A DNA stretch of 64,000 bases from Aureitalea marina (lineage in GTDB: Bacteria > Bacteroidota > Bacteroidia > Flavobacteriales > Flavobacteriaceae): positions 2,977,305 to 3,041,304 of the forward strand of contig NZ_MQUB01000001.1 in NCBI RefSeq assembly GCF_002943755.1. Direction: 5' to 3'. The notes below the pieces were generated by a model, which was not told the origin of the DNA, did not search any database, and was given only the letters and a program-made list of their open reading frames with translations. Below, one piece after another: positions 18,755 through 27,474 of this stretch. A program made the position numbers and the translations under genes. Position 1 is the stretch's first letter. Each line of letters opens with the position of its first letter.

Positions 18755-18991
18755 ATATCTAACTTGGAACCGGAGACAGGGATTAAGTTCAGATGAAATT
18801 ACCCATTTGATAATTCTGTAATCTCAACTTGCAAATTACGAGTAACAACACCTTTTGGCCGGAGAAAAAGTCAAACTAAACAAGAGTTTGGTCATCCTGG
18901 AACTCATTTTCTATTGTTTTGAAACTAAATACTAATGATTCGGTTTAAAACAGAGTTTTTAGAGAACTAAGGCGGATATCACTTTTTTCGG

Positions 18992-20062
18992 TTAATGGGC
19001 TACAATGAGTTTCTCTTTCCAAATTTTATTGTCCTCTGTTGTAATAACCATGTAGTATAATCCACTCGTTAGGGGAGAAACATCAATAGAATCTTGTGTG
19101 TTATGGTTTGTCAGCTCCAGTACTATTTTTCCCAATTGATCATAAAAACAGATAGAATTAATTGTATCCTTCCCGCTGATATAGATCTGGTCGGATGTTG
19201 GATTGGGGGTAACCTGAAATAGAGCGGATGAAAATTCATCAACTGCCAGATTTGCATCCTGATAAATCCGGACGTAATCTATCTCCATAGAGCTCTGTGT
19301 GAATGTCGGGTCAATTTCTGGTAATATTGCGACATTTAATAGTAGGTATTGATTCGCTACGAAAGGCCATGTGTCCGAATTTTGCTGTTCGGGACTGTAA
19401 CGATAGTGTTCAGTGCCGTCCACACTAAAAATAATCTCCTGAGGAGTCCACGTCATGGTATATATGTGAAACTCCTCGGATACATTGGATACAGTCTGCC
19501 CTCCTTTGTTTACCGTATTGCCATGGCTTGAAGGGGTATGTAACGCGCTTTGAATATAATTTTGATTATTCCCCCAATGCTCCATGATATCTATTTCTCC
19601 ACAGATTGGCCATGGAACCGTTCCAAAGTTGTCAGTCCAATAGCCTCCAGGTTCGATAATATTCTGTCCTAGGCTCCATAATGCTGGCCAAGTGCCAACA
19701 CCAGAGGGTAATTTGGCTCTGATCTCTACCATTCCGTAAGTAAAGGCAAACTTAGAGTTTAATCGTGCTGAAGTGTATTCTTTGGTTACCCCCTGATCAG
19801 TGAAAGTTTCTTTGATCGCGTTTATTTTTAAAGTACCATTACTCACTTCGCTGTTCACTAATCGATTTGTATAGTGTTGGATTTCTCCATTGTACCAACT
19901 CTGCCCATCGGGAAGAAGCGTTTGATGAAACCAATTGTCGCTATTGACAGCTCCACTGACATCAAACTCATCCGCCCAAATTAACTCGTAGTTGGTTTCC
20001 TGGGCCATGAAAGACAATGTTTGTAAAAGCATTATTAAAAAAACAATTCGTTGCATTTTCAT
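18992..20062 (-). CDS. GH16 endo-beta-glucanase (laminarinase-like) with T9SS sorting tail
   Basis: 356 residues from the ATG at 20062. A signal peptide (MKMQRIVFLIMLLQTLSF..AQ) is followed by a GH16 jelly-roll domain. The catalytic motif is GEIDIMEHWG (E-x-D-x-x-E), with the beta-1,3-glucanase-like features WYNGEIQHYTN and TWPALWSLGQN. The last ~75 residues are a type IX secretion sorting domain (VTPNPTSDQIYISG.. SGLYYMVITT). It should be secreted to hydrolyse a polysaccharide such as laminarin; the substrate is inferred. It is the last gene of the exported-protein operon, 82 bp after the cystatin-like gene, so it may also have its own promoter. Confidence 0.88.
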   Translation of the reverse strand: MKMQRIVFLIMLLQTLSFMAQETNYELIWADEFDVSGAVNSDNWFHQTLLPDGQSWYNGEIQHYTNRLVNSEVSNGTLKINAIKETFTDQGVTKEYTSARLNSKFAFTYGMVEIRAKLPSGVGTWPALWSLGQNIIEPGGYWTDNFGTVPWPICGEIDIMEHWGNNQNYIQSALHTPSSHGNTVNKGGQTVSNVSEEFHIYTMTWTPQEIIFSVDGTEHYRYSPEQQNSDTWPFVANQYLLLNVAILPEIDPTFTQSSMEIDYVRIYQDANLAVDEFSSALFQVTPNPTSDQIYISGKDTINSICFYDQLGKIVLELTNHNTQDSIDVSPLTSGLYYMVITTEDNKIWKEKLIVAH

Positions 20063-20144
20063 TTTTGAATTTTTCTTATTCCTAATTGCTGTTTGTCCAG
20101 GCTCAAAAATTGAGCTCTTGCAGGTTACAAAACGCATATTCTGT

Positions 20145-20516
20145 TCATTTGCCTTCTAATCCTAAGAGTTTTTCCCACTTTGTAACTTGTTTATTTCCTT
20201 GAAGATCGACATAAATCACAACCTGATAGACGTCTCCATTCATTAACTCAAGGTCAAAACCATAGTTCATACCACTTACCACTTGCTGCTTGGCACTGCT
20301 TATTGATTTAATGGGCTGATCGAACTCCTTCTCAGTGAGGGCATATTCTGCCAGTGATTCTATTTGCTCATTAACCTCAACACTTTTCCATCCGCCAACG
20401 ATATCTCTAGGCTGTTCAGTCTCCTCTTGTTGAGATGAATTTTGATCCTGTTTGGGGTTCTTACAGTGCATGAGAGTCAATGAAATTAAGCATAGAGTCC
20501 AAATTTTTAATTGCAT
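20145..20516 (-). CDS. Cystatin-like lipoprotein, putative cysteine-protease inhibitor
   Basis: 123 residues. Lipoprotein signal MQLKIWTLCLISLTLMHC with lipobox cysteine at residue 18, then a Gln/Glu-rich linker. The mature domain matches the cystatin pattern: VGGWKSVEVNEQIESLAEYA at the start (GGW and LA-x-YA as in plant cystatins), QVVSGMNYGFDLEL containing the Q-x-V-x-G inhibitory loop, then YQVVIYVDL and a final TKWEKL where family members have the tryptophan hairpin. Cystatins block papain-type proteases. Bacterial examples are uncommon and the target here is unknown. It sits 19 bp after the META lipoprotein in the same operon. Confidence 0.8.
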   Translation of the reverse strand: MQLKIWTLCLISLTLMHCKNPKQDQNSSQQEETEQPRDIVGGWKSVEVNEQIESLAEYALTEKEFDQPIKSISSAKQQVVSGMNYGFDLELMNGDVYQVVIYVDLQGNKQVTKWEKLLGLEGK

Positions 20517-20535
20517 GACATTGAATTTTATTTAA

Positions 20536-21213
20536 TTAGTCAATCTTTTTGAATCTGCAAACTAACTTATTGGTTGAATCGAACAGTTGAAGTTCCACGC
20601 CGTCTTTTATGTACATCGACACCGAGGCCAATGTAGGGCCTAATTCGGCAGGGATGGTCATGTCTGGACACATCTTTCGGGTGGTTGCCAAGGGTCCAAA
20701 CAAAAGTTTGTTCATTGATAAAGACTCAATTTTACCTCGAAAATTGTTGCAACCATCGTATCCAATAACGGTAAGGGTTCTGGTGTTGATCTCTAAAGTG
20801 GGCAATTCCCCTGTCCGCTGATCATCAACAACAGGGTTGCCATTAAGTTCGGTCAGCTTCCAGATATCATTCAATTCCATAACTGGGTCCATTTCTTTTG
20901 AGAGTACTGCTAAAAGTTTAAATTCCAATAAGGATTTATCCGCCGCTAGTTCTTCGGGCAATAAACTGTCAACCTGTACCTGAATACGATAAATAAATCC
21001 TGGTTCAAATTCGAACCCTTCAATGTCAAAGTAGAAAAGATTCCATGGCCCATCCTCAGTTTCCTTTACTTGATAACATTGCATCGGGCCCACGCCTGTG
21101 CAGTCCACTTTTGCACTGTTCACCCAGAGTGTTTTTTCTTTCACTTTAGTTCCGCAAGCCCAAAAAAGCAATGTGCAGCTCAAAAAAGGCAATAACCAGC
21201 ATCGTATTCGCAT
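20536..21213 (-). CDS. Lipoprotein with DUF4377 and META (HslJ-like) domains
   Basis: 225 residues from the ATG at 21213, which gives a clean lipoprotein signal (MRIRCWLLPFLSCTLLFWAC). A GTG overlapping the upstream stop (GTGA) is possible but would spoil it. The first half resembles DUF4377 (LWVNSAKVDCTGVGPMQCYQV, then FEFEPGFIYRIQV). The second half resembles the META/HslJ domain (IWKLTELNGNPV, YDGCNNFRGKI, FGPLATTRKMC). This pairing recurs in surface or periplasmic lipoproteins of unknown role. The gene is between the amidohydrolase pair and the cystatin-like gene. Confidence 0.8.
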   Translation of the reverse strand: MRIRCWLLPFLSCTLLFWACGTKVKEKTLWVNSAKVDCTGVGPMQCYQVKETEDGPWNLFYFDIEGFEFEPGFIYRIQVQVDSLLPEELAADKSLLEFKLLAVLSKEMDPVMELNDIWKLTELNGNPVVDDQRTGELPTLEINTRTLTVIGYDGCNNFRGKIESLSMNKLLFGPLATTRKMCPDMTIPAELGPTLASVSMYIKDGVELQLFDSTNKLVCRFKKID

Positions 21214-21236
21214 CTCAGACCAGATTTTGGAAGTTA

Positions 21237-22985
21237 TCACGGTTTCTTATTATATATGATCTCTCCTCCTTTTATGGTTTGCTCAACATTGAGGTTGGCT
21301 AGTTGCATTGGATCTATCTTCAATGGGTTTTTGTCCAGGATCACGAAGTCAGCCACTTTGCCCACCTCGATAGTCCCCTTGGATTTTTCTTCGAAATGTT
21401 GATAGGCCGCCCAGTCTGTTAAGGCTTTTAATGCTAAAAAGGGACTAATTCGTTCGTCCGGGCCAATTATTTGGCCACTTCGAGAGGCACGTGTAACCGT
21501 TGCCGATAATACTCGTATGGAACTGGGTAAGGCAACTGGTGCATCGTGATGACTAGTAAACCTTAAACCCTTTTTATAAGCTGTATTGGTTGGCGATATT
21601 TTGTATGCACGCTCTTTTCCCAATACAGAATTGACGTGATAATCTCCCCAATAAAAGGTGTGCATTGGGAAAAATGATGGCCACATTTTCTCTTTTACAA
21701 AGCTATCCAATTGTTCTTCTCGGGCTGTTTGGGCATGGATTATCACCGTTCTTCTGTCATTGTTGCCAAATTCCTTATTCGCCCTACTGACAGCAGCTAT
21801 ATATTGATCAATAGCGGAGTCCCCATTACAATGTGCTAATATTTGGAGATTGTTTTGGTAGGCATCTGCAACATGTTTGTACGCGTCTTCATCTGTCATA
21901 CTCTCATATCCGTGATAATCGGCAGGTTCTCCAGCAGGAGGTATGAAGTAAGGATGGGATAGCCATGCTGTTTTTCCTTGAGGTGAACCATCCAGATTTA
22001 ATTTCACCCCACCAATCCGGTATTTATTCGTGTATGTTTTGCCCTGATATTTGGAATTGGCAGCATCCCGATTACTCAAAATATCAACATAAGAGACAAT
22101 GTCCAGAATTAATTCATCTTTTTCGGCAGCTCGCTCCATTGTTGCTGTGCCATCAGGGGTACTGCGTCCTTCTTGGGCGGTAGTGTAGCCAAATGAGGCA
22201 TACAGCTTTTGTCCCTTAACCAACATATCATCCTGCAATTCGGGTTTCATTTGCGGAAGAATTTTGGTGAGTAATACCATAAAGTGGGCAACTTCTTCCA
22301 AAATACCATTCGGTTCATTACTTCCGTCAATACGTCTTATCTTACCTCCTTTCGGGTCTTGAGTTTCCGCTGTATAACCGGCCAATTCTAAACCTTTTGA
22401 GTTTACCACAGAAAGGTGACCAGACTGGTGGATGATGTATATCGGAATATCGGTCGATACGGCATCGAGGTCCTCTTTTGTAGGATATCTATCCAACTGT
22501 GAGTCGTCATAACCAAACCCAATGATCCATCCTGTTGAGTCAATAAACTCCTGATTACTTCCTATCCAATCTCTCAGTATTTGTTGCAAGGATTCTACAC
22601 TATTTCCATCACCGTCCGGAGGAGGTAATAAGTTGGCAGATGCCGCTTGCAGCCCAACATTAAAAACGTGGCCATGTCCATCTATGAACCCTGGTAACAT
22701 CGTTTGGCCATTTAAGTCCACTTCTTTGGCTTTTCCTCCAAACTGGGCCATTGCATCTTCTTTGCTGCCCACAAAAATGATCTGTCCCTCCCGCTGTACG
22801 ACGGCTTCTACATAACTGGCCTCTTCCCCTGCCATAGTGAGGATATCACCATTGTGGTAGATGGTTTGGCGCAATTGATAGGGTTCTGCCACTGCCTCGT
22901 TTTCAGGTCCCTCTTTTTTGGTCGAATTGTTGCATGACATTAGAATCAGGAAACATAATCCAGAGAATGAGATAAATTTCTTCAT
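21237..22985 (-). CDS. Exported amidohydrolase (YtcJ-like), first of a tandem pair
   Basis: 582-residue metal-dependent amidohydrolase of the amidohydrolase-3/YtcJ group. A lipoprotein signal (MKKFISFSGLCFLILMSC) sends it to the periplasm or cell surface. MLPGFIDGHGHVFN carries the first metal histidines, ILAHCNGDSAIDQYI a further ligand, FTSHHDAPVA another, and GKVADFVILDKNPLKI closes the composite beta-sandwich. The substrate is unknown for most of this family. It begins 6 bp after its paralogue (22992-24782), so the two are co-expressed. Similarity in domain plan but not in detail suggests an old duplication. Confidence 0.88.
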   Translation of the reverse strand: MKKFISFSGLCFLILMSCNNSTKKEGPENEAVAEPYQLRQTIYHNGDILTMAGEEASYVEAVVQREGQIIFVGSKEDAMAQFGGKAKEVDLNGQTMLPGFIDGHGHVFNVGLQAASANLLPPPDGDGNSVESLQQILRDWIGSNQEFIDSTGWIIGFGYDDSQLDRYPTKEDLDAVSTDIPIYIIHQSGHLSVVNSKGLELAGYTAETQDPKGGKIRRIDGSNEPNGILEEVAHFMVLLTKILPQMKPELQDDMLVKGQKLYASFGYTTAQEGRSTPDGTATMERAAEKDELILDIVSYVDILSNRDAANSKYQGKTYTNKYRIGGVKLNLDGSPQGKTAWLSHPYFIPPAGEPADYHGYESMTDEDAYKHVADAYQNNLQILAHCNGDSAIDQYIAAVSRANKEFGNNDRRTVIIHAQTAREEQLDSFVKEKMWPSFFPMHTFYWGDYHVNSVLGKERAYKISPTNTAYKKGLRFTSHHDAPVALPSSIRVLSATVTRASRSGQIIGPDERISPFLALKALTDWAAYQHFEEKSKGTIEVGKVADFVILDKNPLKIDPMQLANLNVEQTIKGGEIIYNKKP

Positions 22986-22991
22986 GATGGT

Positions 22992-24782
22992 CTATTTTGA
23001 TGGTTTCATATTATTTGATTTTACGATGTTGAAATCACCTTCGTAAATGGTAGCAAGGACGTTTATGTCTTTGATGTTCATCGGTTCGATACTAAACGGA
23101 CTTTCGTTTAATATCACAAAATTCGCCCGCTTACCTTCTGCGATCGATCCTATTTGCTCTTCTAAATTGAGGGTGCGAGCAGCATCAATTGTTATCGCAC
23201 GCATGGCGTCGTATACTGAAATGCGCTGATCTTGAGAAAAAGCACTGTTCTGGGATGTTACCCTGTTAACGGAAGTCCAGGCTAAGGTTAAGGGTTCCAT
23301 GGGAGCCATGGAAAAATCAGAATGAAATGACACGGGTATTTCCCGTTGGACTAAACTATTGATACGAACAAGATTCTCTGCCCTGTCCTTGCCCAAACCG
23401 TTTTCACTGTATTTATCTGCCAGGGCCCAAAGGTAATACGGATTGACAGAAGCCTCAACTCCCAGGTTTTTCATTTCTTCGGCCATGCCATCTGTGAAAT
23501 AACCCATATGATGAAGGGTAAGTCGATGATCGGTTCGCGGGTTGCGTTCCTGGTCCAGCTCCAGGTAATCCAATACCTGCTGAATTCCTTTATCTCCGTT
23601 GGAGTGTACGTGAATTTTATAGCCATTGTCCCAATAAAGGCTGATTTGTTCTTGAAATAGGTCTAAAGGTGTCATCCATTCTCCATGATGGCCATCTGTA
23701 TAATCCTCTTTCATCTGCATTAATTGGGAGTAGATGGCGCCGTCGGAAAATAGTTTTACCTGTTTGGGTAAAAAATGGATGTTATGGCTACTATAGGTCT
23801 CGTCTAAGGTCTCCATAAATTCCATAGCCTGCTTATTGCCTCCTTTCATCCCAAAAAGTTGGGTTCCGCTTGGAATTAAGTAGACATCGTACGGAGGATT
23901 TTTTGCCATTTCTTGCTTTAACAAGGTTAGCTCGCCATCAAAATCGGCGCTGGGGAATCCGGGTTCTGCTACTGTCGTAATTCCGTTCTTCTGGATCAAT
24001 TGGGTCATCATCCCAAGCCCCTCCATGTAGCGAGTTGGCTCTAACATAATGGGCGCCATTTTAGGTACAAGGGCCAGCCAACCCCCTTCGTAAAAATGTC
24101 CTTTATCCCATTCTACCTGTGGGTTTCCATCGAATTCTTCCTCTTCGATGCCAAGGAGCTCGATGGCAGCATCATTCAAATATATTTCATGGAAAGAGCG
24201 GTGGATAATTCCAACAGGTTTTTCACGAGTTATTGCGTTAATCATATCTCGGGAAAGCTCCCCATGCCATAATTGATGATACCCCCAGATAAAGTACATT
24301 TCACCTGCTTTGGCATTGTCGTTAATCGAGTTGGTAATACGTTCCATGTACTGCTGATGTCCTGTCACCCCTTTTTTGATACCGTTTGGTAAGACCCAAT
24401 CGTAGGGCGCAATGATCTCATTGGGTAACATAGTTGCGGCCAAGGAAGGATGTACGTGTGGCTCTACAAAGCCGGGCATTAGTACATTTCCTTTCAAGTC
24501 GTGTTGCTTGGCATCAGGAAATTGTTCAAGTGCTTTAGCCAGATCACCTACAAATATGATCTCATCACCTTGAGTCACAACTGCTTCTCTAATTTCCAAT
24601 ACTTCCCCTTGCATGGTAATGATATCACCGCCAGAGTAAAGGACAAAATCAATTTTTGAGTTATTTTCCGAACTTTCGGTTTTGTATTTATCTGTAGAAG
24701 AGGTGTTGTCAGAACTGTTTTTACAACCGATTGCAGTTATGGCGATCAATACGAGCAGTTTGAATAGATTTTTCATCATCAT
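22992..24782 (-). CDS. Exported amidohydrolase (YtcJ-like), second of a tandem pair
   Basis: 596 residues; lipoprotein signal MMMKNLFKLLVLIAITAIGC. MPGFVEPHVHPSLAAT supplies the first metal-binding histidines, KIHVHSNGDKGIQQVLDYL a later one, LTLHHMGYFTD another, and SFHSDFSMAPMEPLTLAW the terminal aspartate region; GKRANFVILNESPFSI is the C-terminal sandwich. The motif spacing is that of the YtcJ group, but the residues around the histidines differ from the downstream paralogue (PHVH against GHGH). A different substrate is therefore plausible. It follows the 59-aa lipoprotein by 16 bp. Confidence 0.88.
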   Translation of the reverse strand: MMMKNLFKLLVLIAITAIGCKNSSDNTSSTDKYKTESSENNSKIDFVLYSGGDIITMQGEVLEIREAVVTQGDEIIFVGDLAKALEQFPDAKQHDLKGNVLMPGFVEPHVHPSLAATMLPNEIIAPYDWVLPNGIKKGVTGHQQYMERITNSINDNAKAGEMYFIWGYHQLWHGELSRDMINAITREKPVGIIHRSFHEIYLNDAAIELLGIEEEEFDGNPQVEWDKGHFYEGGWLALVPKMAPIMLEPTRYMEGLGMMTQLIQKNGITTVAEPGFPSADFDGELTLLKQEMAKNPPYDVYLIPSGTQLFGMKGGNKQAMEFMETLDETYSSHNIHFLPKQVKLFSDGAIYSQLMQMKEDYTDGHHGEWMTPLDLFQEQISLYWDNGYKIHVHSNGDKGIQQVLDYLELDQERNPRTDHRLTLHHMGYFTDGMAEEMKNLGVEASVNPYYLWALADKYSENGLGKDRAENLVRINSLVQREIPVSFHSDFSMAPMEPLTLAWTSVNRVTSQNSAFSQDQRISVYDAMRAITIDAARTLNLEEQIGSIAEGKRANFVILNESPFSIEPMNIKDINVLATIYEGDFNIVKSNNMKPSK

Positions 24783-24798
24783 TTTATTTACTGTTATT

Positions 24799-24978
24799 TT
24801 AAAGGCGTCCTCCGTTGTAGATGTCGAAATCTATATGGGGTCTTACTTTGGGGCCATGTGGTCCCCAGGTTACATTAACACCAGCTTTAGTCCCGTAACG
24901 GGTATTCGAGCAATTGTTGAATACAAGTAAAATGACGATACTAAATACAGCGATGAAGATTCTTTTTAAATGTTTCAT
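24799..24978 (-). CDS. Small (59 aa) lipoprotein
   Basis: Short gene read from the ATG at 24978 to TAA at 24799. Basic start MKHLKR, hydrophobic run IFIAVFSIVILLV, then FNNCSN, giving a plausible lipobox cysteine at residue 23. The mature 37 residues are rich in Gly, Pro and aromatics (TRYGTKAGVNVTWGPHGP, then VRPHIDFDIYNGGRL). It sits 5 bp after the VOC gene stop and 16 bp before the amidohydrolase, fitting the tight operon spacing, which is the main support. No family recognised. It could be a structural or assembly partner of the exported enzymes. Confidence 0.65.
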   Translation of the reverse strand: MKHLKRIFIAVFSIVILLVFNNCSNTRYGTKAGVNVTWGPHGPKVRPHIDFDIYNGGRL

Positions 24979-24983
24979 TCGAA

Positions 24984-25844
24984 TTAGTTTTCTTGTTGTA
25001 CGGCTACTAAAGCCCCGTGGGGGTCCTGGATAATCCCTAGTTTGCCGTTTCTGATAGTGTCAGTTGGAGATAAAATAACATCACCTCCAGCCTGTTTCGT
25101 TGTAGTTACCATAGCAGAGGGTGAGGCTACCTTAACATATGGTACCCACTGGCCTCCTTGATTCGTGACAGGATTTTTAATCATTCCAGCAAGTATGACC
25201 TCACCCTTTGTGAAATACCAATAAGGCTTGTTTTCACTGATGACTTCTCGAGTTTCCACCTCGAATGTTTGCTCATAAAATTCTTTTGACTGCTCAGGGT
25301 CATCAGACCATAATTCTATTCCGAGCCATGAATTTGTCCCTGAATCCGACATCGCAGGACTATTTATCGCGTTCTTAGAAGACAAAGAAAACACGCTTCC
25401 TTGTGGTCCTTCGAGAATCACTTGTTTTCCAAGACTAGCTACTTTCAGTGGCTTTACGGCTAGTTTGGCGCCATTCGAAATCGCTAATTTAATACGACTG
25501 TTAAGCTCTGATGCTTCTAGCGGAAGCGAAGAAATCCATGTAGAGGATTGAATATTGGGAACTTCGATCATCCCGCCAATTACCGTTTCTTCATTTAAAA
25601 TTATTGTGTACTTAAAACCTTTAATGTTTTCTTCCTTGTAAGACCAACCAAACAAAGTCTTGTAAAATAGCTTGGAGGCTTTTAAGTCTGGTGTTATTAG
25701 ATCGTGCCATATACCAGAGCTGTATTCTTGGTGGTCCATTAGTGGGCACATTTCTGGGACTTTGGTTGAGTTTACATCAGGATGATTCCATGCCTTGGTG
25801 GTTGTACTCAGTACGATAATTAATACAAGGTAAACTAATTTCAT
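24984..25844 (-). CDS. Exported two-domain VOC (glyoxalase-fold) protein
   Basis: 286 residues with an N-terminal signal peptide (MKLVYLVLIIVLSTTTKA). Two vicinal-oxygen-chelate repeats follow: SSGIWHDLITPDLKASKLFY starts the first, and NSWLGIELWSDDPEQSKEFY the second, each with the KxFYxxxF-type helix and closing GPQG or DPHGALVAV strand. VOC proteins bind a metal and catalyse isomerisation, epoxide opening or dioxygenation. The reaction here is unknown, and export of a VOC protein is unusual. It is the first gene of the seven-gene minus-strand operon. Confidence 0.82.
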   Translation of the reverse strand: MKLVYLVLIIVLSTTTKAWNHPDVNSTKVPEMCPLMDHQEYSSGIWHDLITPDLKASKLFYKTLFGWSYKEENIKGFKYTIILNEETVIGGMIEVPNIQSSTWISSLPLEASELNSRIKLAISNGAKLAVKPLKVASLGKQVILEGPQGSVFSLSSKNAINSPAMSDSGTNSWLGIELWSDDPEQSKEFYEQTFEVETREVISENKPYWYFTKGEVILAGMIKNPVTNQGGQWVPYVKVASPSAMVTTTKQAGGDVILSPTDTIRNGKLGIIQDPHGALVAVQQEN

Positions 25845-26545
25845 TTCTTCGTGTTTTTTGCCTCCTCAAGAGGACATGGTTTTAGTTGAGCAACATTTTC
25901 TTCAATGCCTGTATTGGTACAATTGTTTGAGCTTCCTAATATCCTGCCTATTGTTCAGATGTGACATTGTGTAGTAAATCCTTATTCTCCTACTATGTCC
26001 TTTTATTGCATATTAGTCTACCAATCGAGTTATACAAAATAAACAAGCCTACTCTGGCAAAAAATGATGGTGTCGGGTCCCAATTTACTTGTAAACCAAC
26101 ACCTTCTTAACATGCGCTGTTTGGCAGGAGTACCTGGAATAGACTTCTTGGCAATTTATATCCGTATTATTAAAAATTACTTCTTCTGTCGGCAAATTAA
26201 AGCCAGGTCATTCAGCATAGGTCGGTCTACGGAGTGAAAGCCCCCTTATTCAATAATTGCAGAACTAAAATTGGCGAGAAGTCGGAACAGGTGTTTGTAA
26301 TTCCTGCATCCCACTCAAACCCGGTGTCAAGTCATCTTATGAGTCTCAAACAAAAGCTAATGAAAGAGTTAACTCAGGAATAATTTTTTTACGTTCGTTT
26401 TTATTTTAAAGATAGTGACAAAAAATTTATTGTTTGTCTTACTTCGTGAGACGGGATAATTCGACCATTTGGGGTTTGTTGCCTCTTTTCAAAAATAGGC
26501 TCAAGCATAGTGCCCTCACTGTTGTTAGATATTCCTCAGTATTGC
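25845..26545. other. AT-rich intergenic region without recognised gene
   Basis: About 700 bp with no convincing coding sequence on either strand. It should hold the promoter of the exported-protein operon (reading left) and the 3' end of the pseudouridine synthase unit. No consensus -33/-7 pair or terminator hairpin was found by eye. Confidence 0.5.
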
Positions 26546-27418
26546 TTATAGCTTGCCAAGTGATGGGAATAGCTTTATAAAACGTTCTGGGAAAGGGGCT
26601 GTAATCACAAGTGATCTGTCTTCAAATGGATGAACTAATTCCAGTGAAAAGGCATGCAGATACATGCCTTTGCCTTTTAAGATCAAATTTTCAGGGGTGT
26701 AGTCTCGGTCGCCCAGTATGGGGTTTCCTAATTCGGAAAGGTGAATTCGAAGCTGGTGACGCCTGCCGGTTTCAGGTTCCAATTTGACCAGATTCAGCAG
26801 CTTAAATCTTGGTGAAACTTGTGAGGCGACACATTTAAAAGTACTTACCGCTTTTTTCCCATCGATCGGCTTGTCGATGATCCCGGAAGAGTTCATTTCA
26901 CCAATGGTCACGGCGTAATAGCATTTCCGGATCTTCTTTTCTTCAAAAAGTTTGGACAGTCTGCGCAAGCTTTCAGCGGTTTTGCCAATTAGAAGTATTC
27001 CGGTTGTAGCGAAGTCCAACCTATGTGCCGGCTGAGGTGTTACTGCATCCTGTTCCGGGCTTACTTCCAGATTCTGAGATAAAGCGTTGGCGATGGTCCT
27101 AAACTGATTTCCACTGACCAAGATCCCCGCAGGCTTATCAATGATCGCCAGATGGTCGTCCTCATAGATCACCTGAAGCTTCAACTTAAATGATCGTTTG
27201 GGTATAACCAATAGGGGAGGAGCGTAAACGATGGTTTCACCACCTTGGATCATGGTGGCCGTGCTAGCGATTCGATCATTCACGCGTATATGTCCTTTCT
27301 TAAGCGCCTTCTTCAGAGCTGATTTTGTCGGGATAGCATCAAACAAGCCAACACCGTATTCTTGTATTCTCTCGGGAGAAACTGTTGACGGAACCGAATG
27401 CGAATGAGAAATGGACAT
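26546..27418 (-). CDS. RluA-family pseudouridine synthase
   Basis: 290-residue pseudouridine synthase. A short S4-like RNA-binding segment occupies residues ~20-60 (TKSALKKALKKGHIRVND). The catalytic motif is AHRLDFATTGILLIGKT with the active aspartate, preceded by IIDKPAGILVSGNQF and followed by GRRHQLRIHLSELGNPILGD. It converts uridine to pseudouridine in rRNA or tRNA; which site is not clear from sequence. Base composition here returns to that of the flanking chromosome. The cyclase fusion lies upstream on the same strand with 56 bp between, so co-transcription is possible. Confidence 0.9.
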   Translation of the reverse strand: MSISHSHSVPSTVSPERIQEYGVGLFDAIPTKSALKKALKKGHIRVNDRIASTATMIQGGETIVYAPPLLVIPKRSFKLKLQVIYEDDHLAIIDKPAGILVSGNQFRTIANALSQNLEVSPEQDAVTPQPAHRLDFATTGILLIGKTAESLRRLSKLFEEKKIRKCYYAVTIGEMNSSGIIDKPIDGKKAVSTFKCVASQVSPRFKLLNLVKLEPETGRRHQLRIHLSELGNPILGDRDYTPENLILKGKGMYLHAFSLELVHPFEDRSLVITAPFPERFIKLFPSLGKL

Positions 27419-27474
27419 TTTAGAGCTTACTCAGGTGCGGAATAAAGTATTGGTCAATTGTTTAGTGCGGTAGT

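Noticed and set aside
26340..26470. Candidate attachment-site repeat of the tRNA-Asp 3' end
   Set aside because: GAGTCTC (26341) and GTGAGACGGG (26446) resemble short pieces of the tRNA tail but no match longer than about 8 bases was found, and no integrase gene is present.
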